A stretch of DNA of 64,000 nt from Phycisphaerales bacterium. GTDB taxonomy: Bacteria; Planctomycetota; Phycisphaerae; UBA1845; UTPLA1. Made by a program: the position numbers and the translations under genes. The DNA is taken from NCBI GenBank assembly GCA_022360095.1, contig JAKSDK010000714.1:1-64000 (forward strand), written 5' to 3'. A model generated the notes under the pieces. It was not told where the DNA came from, made no database searches, and saw nothing but the letters and a program-made list of their open reading frames with translations. The stretch's first letter is position 1. Every line of letters starts with the position of its first letter. Shown here in pieces: positions 55,620-63,413 of this stretch.

Positions 55620-56297
55620 TTAGAAGCGAATGATTTTCTCTTCGTCGGGCGATTCGGTGTCCTGCTCCTCGATCGGCTGCAGGACGTCTCTGAACGGCTG
55701 TAATAATACATCGAGAAGCGTCACTTCCGGTCCGTCGTTTTCGGCCCCTTCGCCTTCATCGACGTAATGACGAGCATCGCCCACGTTCTTTTGAACGTCG
55801 GCCGCCAGAATTCCACGAAGCTTGCCCAAACTTTTGACGGCATCCTGAGTTTCCTCAAACGCATTCAACGTGGGTGTGACCACACCTTGAACGGCATCGG
55901 CAGGTTTCTCATAAACGGCAGGCAGCACCTGACCGTAAGGCCCTCCACTCGGCCAGATCAGAACCGCAAAGAACAAAACCGCCGCTGCAGCGGGCACACT
56001 CGTGCCGATCGCAAGACGCCAAAACCGCTGGCGAAGACTGCGCCGTGTTTGCAGACCTGTGCCAAAGGTCGAATTCGCCTTCGGAAGAGACGCGACGACA
56101 CGACTGGCAAAACCCGAATCCAATCGGGGCTCGGGGGGATCCTTGGCGATCACTTCGCCACAGGCACGAAACATCTCGAACTGTTCCTGACATTCCGGAC
56201 ATTGCAACAAATGAGCATGCACCTCAGCGGTCAGACTGGGCGACAACTCACCGTCGAGGTAAACATCCCGGACCTGGGCAACATGACGACACGTCAT
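55620..56297 (-). CDS. Membrane anti-sigma factor with zinc-binding ZAS motif
   Basis: The start at the ATG 56297 gives 225 residues and the usual N-terminus MTCRHVAQVRDVYLDGELSP. A frame from 56381 would overlap the sigma gene. The zinc anti-sigma motif is seen as HLLQCPEC (HxxxCxxC) near residue 28. One membrane segment follows near 105-125 (VPAAAAVLFFAVLIWP). The rest is a periplasmic domain. Such proteins bind their cognate ECF sigma factor, encoded just upstream, and release it on an envelope signal. Confidence 0.88.
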   Translation of the reverse strand: MTCRHVAQVRDVYLDGELSPSLTAEVHAHLLQCPECQEQFEMFRACGEVIAKDPPEPRLDSGFASRVVASLPKANSTFGTGLQTRRSLRQRFWRLAIGTSVPAAAAVLFFAVLIWPSGGPYGQVLPAVYEKPADAVQGVVTPTLNAFEETQDAVKSLGKLRGILAADVQKNVGDARHYVDEGEGAENDGPEVTLLDVLLQPFRDVLQPIEEQDTESPDEEKIIRF

Positions 56298-56370
56298 TAA
56301 CACGACATCTGCTCCCGCCCCTGGCATCGGGGCAAAAACGACCTTAACCGTACCGGAACGACGAGACGAA

Positions 56371-57018
56371 TCAGGCCACACCGAGCCGAACGACCGACCA
56401 GTCTTCCACCAACTGCCGTTCCAGTAACTCCTTAAGCCGGTTCCGAGCCCGATGAAGATGACTCTTCACCGTCGCCGCCGGCATCTCCAGGATCTCACCG
56501 ATCTCCTGGCAACTTAACGACTCTTTGTAGAACAGTAATACCGTCGCCTTCTGCGGCGGTGTCAGTTCATCCACCGAATCCCAAATAACTTTTTTCAGAC
56601 GTTTGGCTTCATCGCTGTTGGCAACCTCGTCAAATACGCCGAGCGTCTCGTCTACGCGACCGTCCGATCGAAGGGCGCTGAAGTCCACGTCACCTGAATA
56701 ATCCTTGCGCCGTCGCATCGCGTTGAGGCAGAGCCGATAACCGATCGTGAAAAGCCATGTGCTGAAGCGATACGCAAAATCAAAATTATCCAATGCCTGA
56801 AACGCTCTTAGAAAGGCGTCCTGGCAAATCTCTTCGGCGTCATGATCATTTCGAACCATACGCCAGACAAAAGCATGCAAACGGTCCTGATAACTTCCGA
56901 TCAGTTCATGAGCGCTTCGAGCGCAGCCCTCCTGCGCTTTTTCGATAAGCTCCCGCTCCCGGAGCGGCGACAACCGTCCGTTTCCATCCTGATCGCTCAT
57001 AGTCATTTTATTATACAT
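56371..57018 (-). CDS. rpoE: ECF RNA polymerase sigma factor
   Basis: This protein of about 215 residues has region 2 (YQDRLHAFVWRMVRNDHDAEEICQDAFLRAF, in part) and region 4 with the helix-turn-helix LSCQEIGEILEMPAATVKSHLHRAR. It directs RNA polymerase to extracytoplasmic-function promoters. The start is uncertain: in-frame ATGs at 57018, 57006 and 57000 lack clear ribosome-binding sites, and a TATAAT overlaps them. The anti-sigma gene follows at once, the standard arrangement for autoregulated ECF systems. Confidence 0.93.
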   Translation of the reverse strand: MYNKMTMSDQDGNGRLSPLRERELIEKAQEGCARSAHELIGSYQDRLHAFVWRMVRNDHDAEEICQDAFLRAFQALDNFDFAYRFSTWLFTIGYRLCLNAMRRRKDYSGDVDFSALRSDGRVDETLGVFDEVANSDEAKRLKKVIWDSVDELTPPQKATVLLFYKESLSCQEIGEILEMPAATVKSHLHRARNRLKELLERQLVEDWSVVRLGVA

Positions 57019-57087
57019 AAAGACCAACCCGTCCGTCGCAACGAAACTGGGTTTGTGACGGCTTGTCCCACGCTATAAGATTCGGCT

Positions 57088-57570
57088 ATGAGAAGGGATA
57101 CGTCAAAGAAAAAGCCTCGGACGCCGACTCTAAGCAACAAAAAAGCTCGGCATTCTTACCTGATCCTCGAGAAAATCGAGGCCGGAATCGCACTTAAAGG
57201 CACTGAAGTAAAGAGTTTACGATTAGGTGAAGCGAGCCTCGGCGAGGCCTACGCCCGGATTGATAACGGCCGGGCTACACTCCACAATTTCCAGATCCAG
57301 CCCTATAAGCAGGGAAACCGTTTTAATCACGACCCGAAACGCGTCAAACAGCTCCTCTTGCACCGCCGTGAAATCCGGAAACTGGCGAGCAAAGTCCATA
57401 TCAAAGGGCAAACGCTGGTCCCGCTTCGCGTTTATTTCAATGAAAAAGGGAAAGCCAAGGTTGAACTGGCGCTGGCTCGCGGAAAAAAAGTCCATGACAA
57501 ACGACAAGATGAGCGAAAACGGCAAGACATGAAGGACATGGCCAGAGCCGCCCTCCGGACCCGACGATGA
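57088..57570 (+). CDS. smpB: SsrA-binding protein
   Basis: This 160-residue protein binds tmRNA and rescues stalled ribosomes. It shows the SmpB core: KKARHSYLILEKIEAGIALKGTEVKSLR near residue 15, GEAYARIDNG, HNFQIQPYKQGNRFNHDPKR, RKLLLHRREI-type helix, LVPLRVYFNEKGKAKVELALARGKK, and the basic tail (HDKRQDERKRQDMKDMAR). It is divergent from the sigma factor gene. The tmRNA gene (ssrA) was not recognised in this window. Confidence 0.97.
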   Translation: MRRDTSKKKPRTPTLSNKKARHSYLILEKIEAGIALKGTEVKSLRLGEASLGEAYARIDNGRATLHNFQIQPYKQGNRFNHDPKRVKQLLLHRREIRKLASKVHIKGQTLVPLRVYFNEKGKAKVELALARGKKVHDKRQDERKRQDMKDMARAALRTRR

Positions 57571-57661
57571 GGGGACATTATAGGACTTCCTTCGCCCACA
57601 CATCCCTTCGACAAGCAAGGCTCCTGTTTAATTTAGTCAGATTTCGATTATCGTAATAGAA

Positions 57662-58345
57662 ATGGCCCAACCCCAAACACAACCGAAGGTGCGCCGAATA
57701 GGACTCTACGGACTGATCCTTCTGGCGCTTGGCATGGTCAGCACCGTCATCTGGGTCCTGGTCACTGACGGTCCCTCCTACGACGCCGGCGAGGTGTTCG
57801 GTGAAATCGTTTACGTCGATCCTGAGAAGCGACCCCATTTTGTCTTTCCGGACGAATTCCGCACGCCCGACCTGTCCTTGAATCGATTCGTCGATCGGTT
57901 CTTTCGAATCTGCGCCGAGGCCAAGTATTCGGAATTCAGGCTGATGCTAAGCCAGACGACCAGTGAAAGAGTCTCCCCAGACCGTTTCGAGTCCATGTTC
58001 CACGCCCTGAAAACGGCGGAAGTCCTCAACATCAAAAAAATGCCTGACCTACCGGACCTCGACGGACCGGTCTATGTGCTCACCACGCAATATGAGCTTG
58101 AGGACTATGCATCGAAGGGAGAGTCCAACATCCGCCGCCTGGCGATTCGCAAGGAAAACGAAGAATGGCGACTAGGTCCGATTCCCAGCGACTGGCTGGC
58201 GAAACTAAGGGCCTATGAGCAAGGGACTCCCATTCCAGCCGTATCCGACGCCCCATCCGAAAACGAAGCTTCGCCTTCCGGTGAGATGCCGCAACTGAAC
58301 GTTTCGAAGGCTGCGGCCAATCGCCCCGCCCGAATCGATCCATAG
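57662..58345 (+). CDS. Single-pass membrane protein, NTF2-like domain possible
   Basis: This 227-residue protein has one N-terminal membrane helix (IGLYGLILLALGMVSTVIWVLV). A periplasmic part of about 150 residues follows. Its alpha-beta pattern (LNRFVDRFFRICAEAKYSEFRLML ... VYVLTTQYELEDY ... IRRLAIRKENEEWRLGPIP) resembles NTF2-like or DUF4878-type domains. The C-terminus is a low-complexity Ser/Ala/Pro tail. Its role is unknown. It lies between smpB and flagellin on the same strand and may have its own promoter. Confidence 0.65.
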   Translation: MAQPQTQPKVRRIGLYGLILLALGMVSTVIWVLVTDGPSYDAGEVFGEIVYVDPEKRPHFVFPDEFRTPDLSLNRFVDRFFRICAEAKYSEFRLMLSQTTSERVSPDRFESMFHALKTAEVLNIKKMPDLPDLDGPVYVLTTQYELEDYASKGESNIRRLAIRKENEEWRLGPIPSDWLAKLRAYEQGTPIPAVSDAPSENEASPSGEMPQLNVSKAAANRPARIDP

Positions 58346-58626
58346 CAAATTCGGACCCCGCTTTCCCAATCCTGATAACGCCGTTAAAGACGGACCCAGA
58401 CCAGTCCGCAGCTGAAGCCCTAATCCCTTTAGTGACATAGGATTGGCACTGCCCGAAAACTGATTTGCATTTTTTGTTTCCGCACAGGTTATATCTTAGG
58501 TTAACGGCGTCGGTAGGCGAAACTAGTCCTAGCAATGCTGCTACCCCAAAGGAGGCTGCCAGCAGAACTGAAAACACGAAGATTCTGGGGCAACTCATTC
58601 TTCACCTGGAAAGGGAAAGGGCAACC
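58346..58626. other. Flagellin leader region
   Basis: About 280 bases before flagellin. I could not find a convincing sigma-28 or sigma-54 promoter. A TTGCAT near 58467 followed by GGTTATATCTTA is a weak sigma-70-like candidate. The stretch carries no supported gene. Confidence 0.35.
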
Positions 58627-60024
58627 ATGGGACTCACAGTTAACAACTCGAACACACTGTCGCTTCTGAACATTTTGAACAAGACATCTGCCGAGCAGTC
58701 AGGCAGCCTGACAAGGCTCTCGACAGGTTTCAAAATCAATAAGGGCTCTGATGACCCGGCCGGACTCATCGCCGTCCAGAGCCTTTCGGCCGAATTGACA
58801 GGCGTCGAGGCGGCCATTTCAAACGGTCAACGTGCCAACGCAGTGTTGGACACAGCCGACGGCGCTCTTGTCGAGGTCGGTAATCTCCTCGCGGAGATCG
58901 AATCACTCGCCGCCCAAAGCACAAGCTCCGGCGGTTTAAGTGGTGCCGAAATCGCCGCGAATCAGGCGCAGATCGACAACGCCATCGAATCCATCAACCG
59001 AATCGTGAACACAACATCTTTTAACGGCACACGGTTGCTCGATGGGCAGCAGTCCATCCGGACATCACGAGACGCCACAGGTCTGACAGATATCAGCGAC
59101 GTTCGAATCTTCTCCAGACCCACGACCCAAACAAATCAAACCATCGCCGTGAACGTCGATGCCGCCGGTGCGGTCGCCTCCGCCACAGTGGCGAACACCA
59201 CGTCCGTCAGCGCCGCCGAGTTCACCGTCACAGGAAGTCTCGGAACCGCGACCATCTCCGTCACCGACAGTGAGGCATTGACCAGCATCCGTGATAAGAT
59301 CATCGCCGCCGCAAGTGAAACCGGTGTCTCCGCATCCGTCACCGGCAACGAGCTGCACATTCAAAGCACGGCCTTCGGTGATGATGCCTTTGTCTCCGCA
59401 TCCAATATTAGCGGCGACGCCGACTTTACCGACGTTTCGTACACCACCGGAACGGACGCCCAGGTGAGCGTCAATGGACAAACCGCGTTCACCGACGGTC
59501 TCAAAGTCAGCTTCAGCTCAAACGGCACGAGCGGAGAATTCTTCCTGACCACGGCCGGAAATGCGACCGGTAGTGCGGGAACCGTTACAGTGACCGGGGG
59601 AGGGTCCACCTTCCAGCTTGGCACGACAACGGCGACACAGGCCACACTTGGAATTGAGGGAATATTCGCGCAGAACCTCGGCAACAGCACCGACGGCTAC
59701 CTTTCGACCCTCAAGAGCGGTGGCTCAAACGACCTGTCCTCCGACCCGAACCAGGCGGTCGTCATCGCGAAGTCCGCGATCAACCAGGTCGCCACACAAC
59801 GAGGCCGCATCGGGGGCTTCCAGAAGTTCCAGGTGGAAACATCCATTAACTCACTCAACGCAACGAAAGAAGCGTTGGAATCTGCACGCAGTGTGATTAA
59901 CGACGTGGACTTTGCCTTCGAGACGGCCGAACTCAGTCGTCAGAACGTACTGCTCCAGTCATCGATCTCACTCTTGGGCGTCGCCAGTCAGCAATCAGCG
60001 CAAATTTTGTCGCTGCTGCGATAA
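58627..60024 (+). CDS. fliC: Flagellin
   Basis: The ATG at 58627, with a purine-rich site upstream, gives 465 residues. The longer frame from 58465 adds an N-terminus unlike any flagellin. The conserved D0/D1 N-terminus is clear (MGLTVNNSNTLSLLNILNKTS, LSTGFKINKGSDDPAGLIAVQSL). The C-terminus matches too (GRIGGFQKFQ, NDVDFAFETAELSRQNVLLQ, then SLLGVASQQSAQILSLLR). The middle part (about 150-345) is Ser/Thr/Ala-rich variable domain. It is exported by the flagellar type III system and polymerises into the filament. No other flagellar structural genes are near. Confidence 0.96.
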   Translation: MGLTVNNSNTLSLLNILNKTSAEQSGSLTRLSTGFKINKGSDDPAGLIAVQSLSAELTGVEAAISNGQRANAVLDTADGALVEVGNLLAEIESLAAQSTSSGGLSGAEIAANQAQIDNAIESINRIVNTTSFNGTRLLDGQQSIRTSRDATGLTDISDVRIFSRPTTQTNQTIAVNVDAAGAVASATVANTTSVSAAEFTVTGSLGTATISVTDSEALTSIRDKIIAAASETGVSASVTGNELHIQSTAFGDDAFVSASNISGDADFTDVSYTTGTDAQVSVNGQTAFTDGLKVSFSSNGTSGEFFLTTAGNATGSAGTVTVTGGGSTFQLGTTTATQATLGIEGIFAQNLGNSTDGYLSTLKSGGSNDLSSDPNQAVVIAKSAINQVATQRGRIGGFQKFQVETSINSLNATKEALESARSVINDVDFAFETAELSRQNVLLQSSISLLGVASQQSAQILSLLR

Positions 60025-60029
60025 GCTTT

Positions 60030-60500
60030 CTAGGGTCCCAGCTTGGTGGGGAATGAAGTCGGCGGGATCGAGGGTGACCTCGATCCCGCACTTCTTTTTA
60101 CAGACCACTGTTTCCCATCTTCGACCTCTGCGTCGTGGCCTTCATTAGCTGGACACGCTGCCGGACGGTCAATCAGCGCAGCCGTCGCCGGTTTTCCACT
60201 GTAAGACGTGATTCGGCATCGCGCATCGATGGCAAGCGCAAATTCTTCCAGCAGATCGAACATCAAATTCCACTGCTCGCCAACCACGTTCACGCTACCA
60301 AAATCAAAAACGACGGCGGAGGGAAAACACCCGTCGCAACCCCGCTTAAACAAAGTCAGAAAGCCCGCCAACTCCTCCGGACTAAGTGTGGCGCCAACCG
60401 GCTGTATCCAGTAAAACCCCCGTGTGGATACGGTAAACTGCCATCGGCTCAACAAGTACTGCGTTTCGTCCAAGGCGGAGTGAATCTCGATATCCCGCAA
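60030..60500 (-). CDS. STAS-like domain protein with TTG start
   Basis: The TTG at 60500 is preceded by GAGGAGG with about 5-nt spacing, a strong site. The 156-residue product has LSRWQFTVSTRGFYWIQPVGATLSPEELAGF and then SAVVFDFGSVNVVGEQWNLMFDLLEEFALAI, followed by a strand CRITSYSG. This sheet-helix alternation, with a phosphorylation-loop-like DFGSV region, resembles STAS domains (SpoIIAA-type antagonists). The last 40 residues run through the flagellin terminator hairpin and look unfolded, so the true C-terminus may differ. It converges on flagellin (5-base gap). Confidence 0.55.
   Translation of the reverse strand: MRDIEIHSALDETQYLLSRWQFTVSTRGFYWIQPVGATLSPEELAGFLTLFKRGCDGCFPSAVVFDFGSVNVVGEQWNLMFDLLEEFALAIDARCRITSYSGKPATAALIDRPAACPANEGHDAEVEDGKQWSVKRSAGSRSPSIPPTSFPTKLGP
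60062..60100 (+). terminator. Flagellin terminator
   Basis: GCGGGATCGAGG, loop GTGA, CCTCGATCCCGC, then CTTCTTTTTA. A perfect 12-bp stem 38 bases after the flagellin stop, inside the convergent STAS-like gene. Confidence 0.92.
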
Positions 60501-60893
60501 ACGAACCTCCTCAACCGTCCCATCTTCAGGAACTCTGCTTGCGAGGTATCCCCCAAGGGGGACTGGCAGATTTGATCGCGCGGCAAGGTCTGGGACCGAT
60601 CACGATCAGAGAACAGACTGCCAGTCCCCCCACAGGGTCGAGCATGAAGCGTGCCAACGGATGACGAACGATTGCGCGAAAAAATGAAAATGAAAGCAAC
60701 GTTTTTCTTCTTAATGAGATATGACCACAAGCATGCATTAGACAACGTCGCGCGCGAGTGACATAAGGAATGAAATGGGCAAATAAGCCCATAGGAAGAG
60801 ATGAATCGCGAGAAAAACCCGGATCAGACCCCACCAATCCGCGTCCGAAAAAAATGACACATAGTACTGCACATTATTTCTTACTCGGGTCTC
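60501..60893. other. Divergent-orientation spacer with short inverted-repeat element
   Basis: About 390 bases between two minus-strand genes. The notable content is the 74-bp element at 60557-60630 with 13-bp inverted ends. No small ORF is supported. Confidence 0.5.
60557..60630. repeat. 74-bp element with 13-bp inverted ends
   Basis: GGGGGACTGGCAG (60557-60569) and its exact reverse complement CTGCCAGTCCCCC (60618-60630) enclose 48 bases. Size and perfect ends fit a short palindromic or MITE-like element, or a stable RNA hairpin. Confidence 0.6.
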
Positions 60894-62012
60894 TTATGAA
60901 AACAGGACGGGCATCGGAATGCCTGTCCCCTGTGAGCGGACAGGAGCCTGCGCTTCCCAGACTCCCGCGATAGGACCGTCACACTCCGGGCACCGGCCAC
61001 GCGCTTTCATCCGATTCTCTTCAACGAAAAAACCGTAGCGCTTGATAACAAGCGACTGACACGACGGACAACGGGTATTCTCTCGATCACCGACGCCGCC
61101 GTGAACGTTTCCAGGGTAAACATATCGCAGCCCTGCCGCTTTTCCGATGTCGTATGCGCGAATCAACGTGGCAACGGGAGTCCGTGCAGGATCTTGCATC
61201 TTGTAGTCCGGGTGAAACGCCGTGACATGCCAGGGGATGTCGCGCGAGAGGCCTGCCAGAAATTCCGCGATGTTTGACAGCTCCTCATCGCTGTCGTTGA
61301 AGCCTGGAATGACCAACGTCACGACCTCGACCCAAAACGCAAGATTGACAAGTTGCTCGATCGTCGCCAACACGTTCGACAAAACGCCGCCCAGCTCTCG
61401 ATAGTGCTTGTCGTCGAAACCCTTGAGATCCACCTTGTAAAGATCCACATACGGACGAAGAAACTGAAGGACCTCGGGCGTGCCGTTTCCATTGGAGACA
61501 TACCCGCACGTGAGGCCGCGCGCTTTTGCAGACTTGAAAACTTCAACCGCCCACTCGCTCGTAATCAAGGGCTCGTTGTACGTTGAAACCACGACCGGCG
61601 CACCGCGATCCAACGCCACATCCACCAGCTGCGCCGCGCTGCAAAATCGCGGCATGCTGACGGCCTGGTCATCGCGCAATGCCTGAGACGTCACCCAGTT
61701 CTGACAATAACTGCAGTGAAAGTCGCACCCGAGCATCCCGAAGGACAGCGCGTCGCGCCCCGGAAAAGCGTGATAGAAGGGCTTCTTCTCAATCGGGTCC
61801 ACCTGCACACCGGCCGCGTAACCGCTGGGCACGCGCAGTTCGCCCTCACGGTTAAACCGCACGCGACAAACACCGTCACGGCCCGGCTTGACAAGACAAC
61901 GATGGCCACATGCCAGACACCGGACTCCGCTCGCCTCTTCGCGAACCAGGTCCGGATGCGCGGCGATGGTCTTCTCCGCAAGAAGTGTTCTCAGAGACGT
62001 CGTGGCGGCCAC
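60894..62012 (-). CDS. amrS: Radical SAM enzyme, AmmeMemoRadiSam (AmrS) type
   Basis: A GTG at 62012 follows GGAGGT and gives 372 residues. The radical SAM cluster is CDFHCSYC (CxxxCxxC) near residue 88. The N-terminus has a Cys-rich zinc-like segment (RCLACGHRCLVKPGRDGVC), and the C-terminus another ribbon (CPSC ... CPEC). This layout is that of the AmmeMemoRadiSam system radical SAM enzymes related to pyruvate formate-lyase activases. The partner genes AMMECR1 and MEMO are not in the window. The reaction is unknown; post-translational or small-molecule modification is inferred. Confidence 0.9.
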   Translation of the reverse strand: MAATTSLRTLLAEKTIAAHPDLVREEASGVRCLACGHRCLVKPGRDGVCRVRFNREGELRVPSGYAAGVQVDPIEKKPFYHAFPGRDALSFGMLGCDFHCSYCQNWVTSQALRDDQAVSMPRFCSAAQLVDVALDRGAPVVVSTYNEPLITSEWAVEVFKSAKARGLTCGYVSNGNGTPEVLQFLRPYVDLYKVDLKGFDDKHYRELGGVLSNVLATIEQLVNLAFWVEVVTLVIPGFNDSDEELSNIAEFLAGLSRDIPWHVTAFHPDYKMQDPARTPVATLIRAYDIGKAAGLRYVYPGNVHGGVGDRENTRCPSCQSLVIKRYGFFVEENRMKARGRCPECDGPIAGVWEAQAPVRSQGTGIPMPVLFS

Positions 62013-62112
62013 GGCACACCTCCGCACTTACCGCAACTAACTCAACGCTACATCCATAGTATAGCCGAAGCAGTCATACGACGTGCACTGCGGAGGCCGA
62101 CGACCAATCGGC

Positions 62113-62988
62113 TCACTTTTCCGTCGTCACGCCTTCAAGAAACGACAGCAGATGTTCAAGGTACGCAGGGTCCTGCTCAAAACCCAAGCCATGAACGCCG
62201 GTCAGCGACGCCAGCGTTTTCGGCTCGATCGCCTCGTCAAACAGAATCTTCGCCCCGGGAAAAAACGTGACGTCGTCCTCGACCGAATGCATAAAGAGCT
62301 TTGGAAGCTTCACTCTTCGAACATTGATGACGGGATCCAACTCCGGCGGAATTCGAGCGATGGCCCCCGGTGACGGCAGAATCCCCAACAGAAAAAAACC
62401 GACGTCCGACAGCCATTGCTGCTGCACGGCACCTTCGACAATCACGCCGACAACGCCTGCAGGCGTCTCCGCCGCCTGAGCCAGCGCCGGCAGGGTCCCC
62501 ATCGAATTGCCGAAAATGACGATCTTGTCCGTCCCCGGCTCGGTGCGACCGCGCAAATGGGCGAGCGCCGCGTTTGCGTCGTCTAGCGTCGTTTCGAGAC
62601 TGGCAAGGACAAAACTCTCGCCAAACCCCTGATAATCGTAAATCAGAACATGATAACCGTGGTCATGAAAGATCCTGAAAAAAGGAATGTAAGTGGATCG
62701 ATTGAAGAGCGCGCCGTGATGGATCAGGATTGTGGCCTTGGCGCCTTCGGCCGGAACGAACCAACCGTAGATGGCCTGGCCGTTGGCCGACTTGAGCTGA
62801 AGCTGCTCATAGGCCATGCCCGCATTTTCCGGTGTCTCAAAAATAAAGTGAATCGCGGGAAGAGGAAAAATGCCAGTGTCGGTCACAAACCCACCACAGC
62901 CCGTGGACACCGCCGGGCAAATGAGGACCAACCAATATCGAAGGTCGGTCAGAACTCGCAATTTAGCGCTCGAGTTAGGTTTACACAT
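62113..62988 (-). CDS. Alpha/beta hydrolase lipoprotein
   Basis: The 291-residue product has a lipoprotein signal peptide ending VSTGC near residue 31, so it is probably membrane-anchored on the periplasmic side. The hydrolase core has HHGALFNRS as oxyanion region, DYQGFGES, the nucleophile elbow GNSMGT (near residue 163), an Asp in HSVEDDVTFFP and a His in VHGLGF. The triad is therefore complete. The family contains esterases and acyl-transferring enzymes; the substrate is unknown. It is divergent from the ACP gene. Confidence 0.88.
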   Translation of the reverse strand: MCKPNSSAKLRVLTDLRYWLVLICPAVSTGCGGFVTDTGIFPLPAIHFIFETPENAGMAYEQLQLKSANGQAIYGWFVPAEGAKATILIHHGALFNRSTYIPFFRIFHDHGYHVLIYDYQGFGESFVLASLETTLDDANAALAHLRGRTEPGTDKIVIFGNSMGTLPALAQAAETPAGVVGVIVEGAVQQQWLSDVGFFLLGILPSPGAIARIPPELDPVINVRRVKLPKLFMHSVEDDVTFFPGAKILFDEAIEPKTLASLTGVHGLGFEQDPAYLEHLLSFLEGVTTEK

Positions 62989-63134
62989 CGTCTTGTGGAT
63001 TCTAATGCGATTCGCCAGTCGTCATCAATCGGGCCACACAACCAAATCTTAACGCGCGTTGAAAACAAATTTCCGGTGCGTTAAATTCCTGAAATGTCGG
63101 TTATCGGAATAATCATTAATCAAAGGCACTGGTC

Positions 63135-63377
63135 ATGACTGTACGAGAGCAACTACGTAGCTACTTGTTCGAAACACTAATACCGACGGAGAAAGATTCC
63201 TGGCCGGCGGATGACGCCAACTTGTTCGATGTCGGCCTGGACTCGCTCCGACTGATGCAGATGCTCGTTTTTGTGGAGGAGAAATTGAACGTGACATTGC
63301 CGGATCACGAAGTCACGCCGGAACGGATCGAGTCGGTCAATTCTCTGGTTGATTGGATCGAGTCACGCCGTTCCTGA
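63135..63377 (+). CDS. Acyl carrier protein
   Basis: This 80-residue protein has the phosphopantetheine attachment motif GLDSLRLMQ (Ser near residue 37) and the usual four-helix pattern. AAAGG precedes the ATG. The adenylation enzyme starts about 37 bases downstream on the same strand, so this ACP probably accepts the acyl or aminoacyl group activated by it rather than serving fatty-acid synthesis. DltC-like or NRPS/PKS stand-alone carriers have this arrangement. Confidence 0.92.
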   Translation: MTVREQLRSYLFETLIPTEKDSWPADDANLFDVGLDSLRLMQMLVFVEEKLNVTLPDHEVTPERIESVNSLVDWIESRRS

Positions 63378-63413
63378 TAAACGGTGGATGCCGCCGGATA
63401 GATCTTGAGTCCG

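Noticed and set aside
57571..57661. tmRNA gene next to smpB
   Set aside because: The 90-base gap is too short and shows no tRNA-like ends or tag frame.
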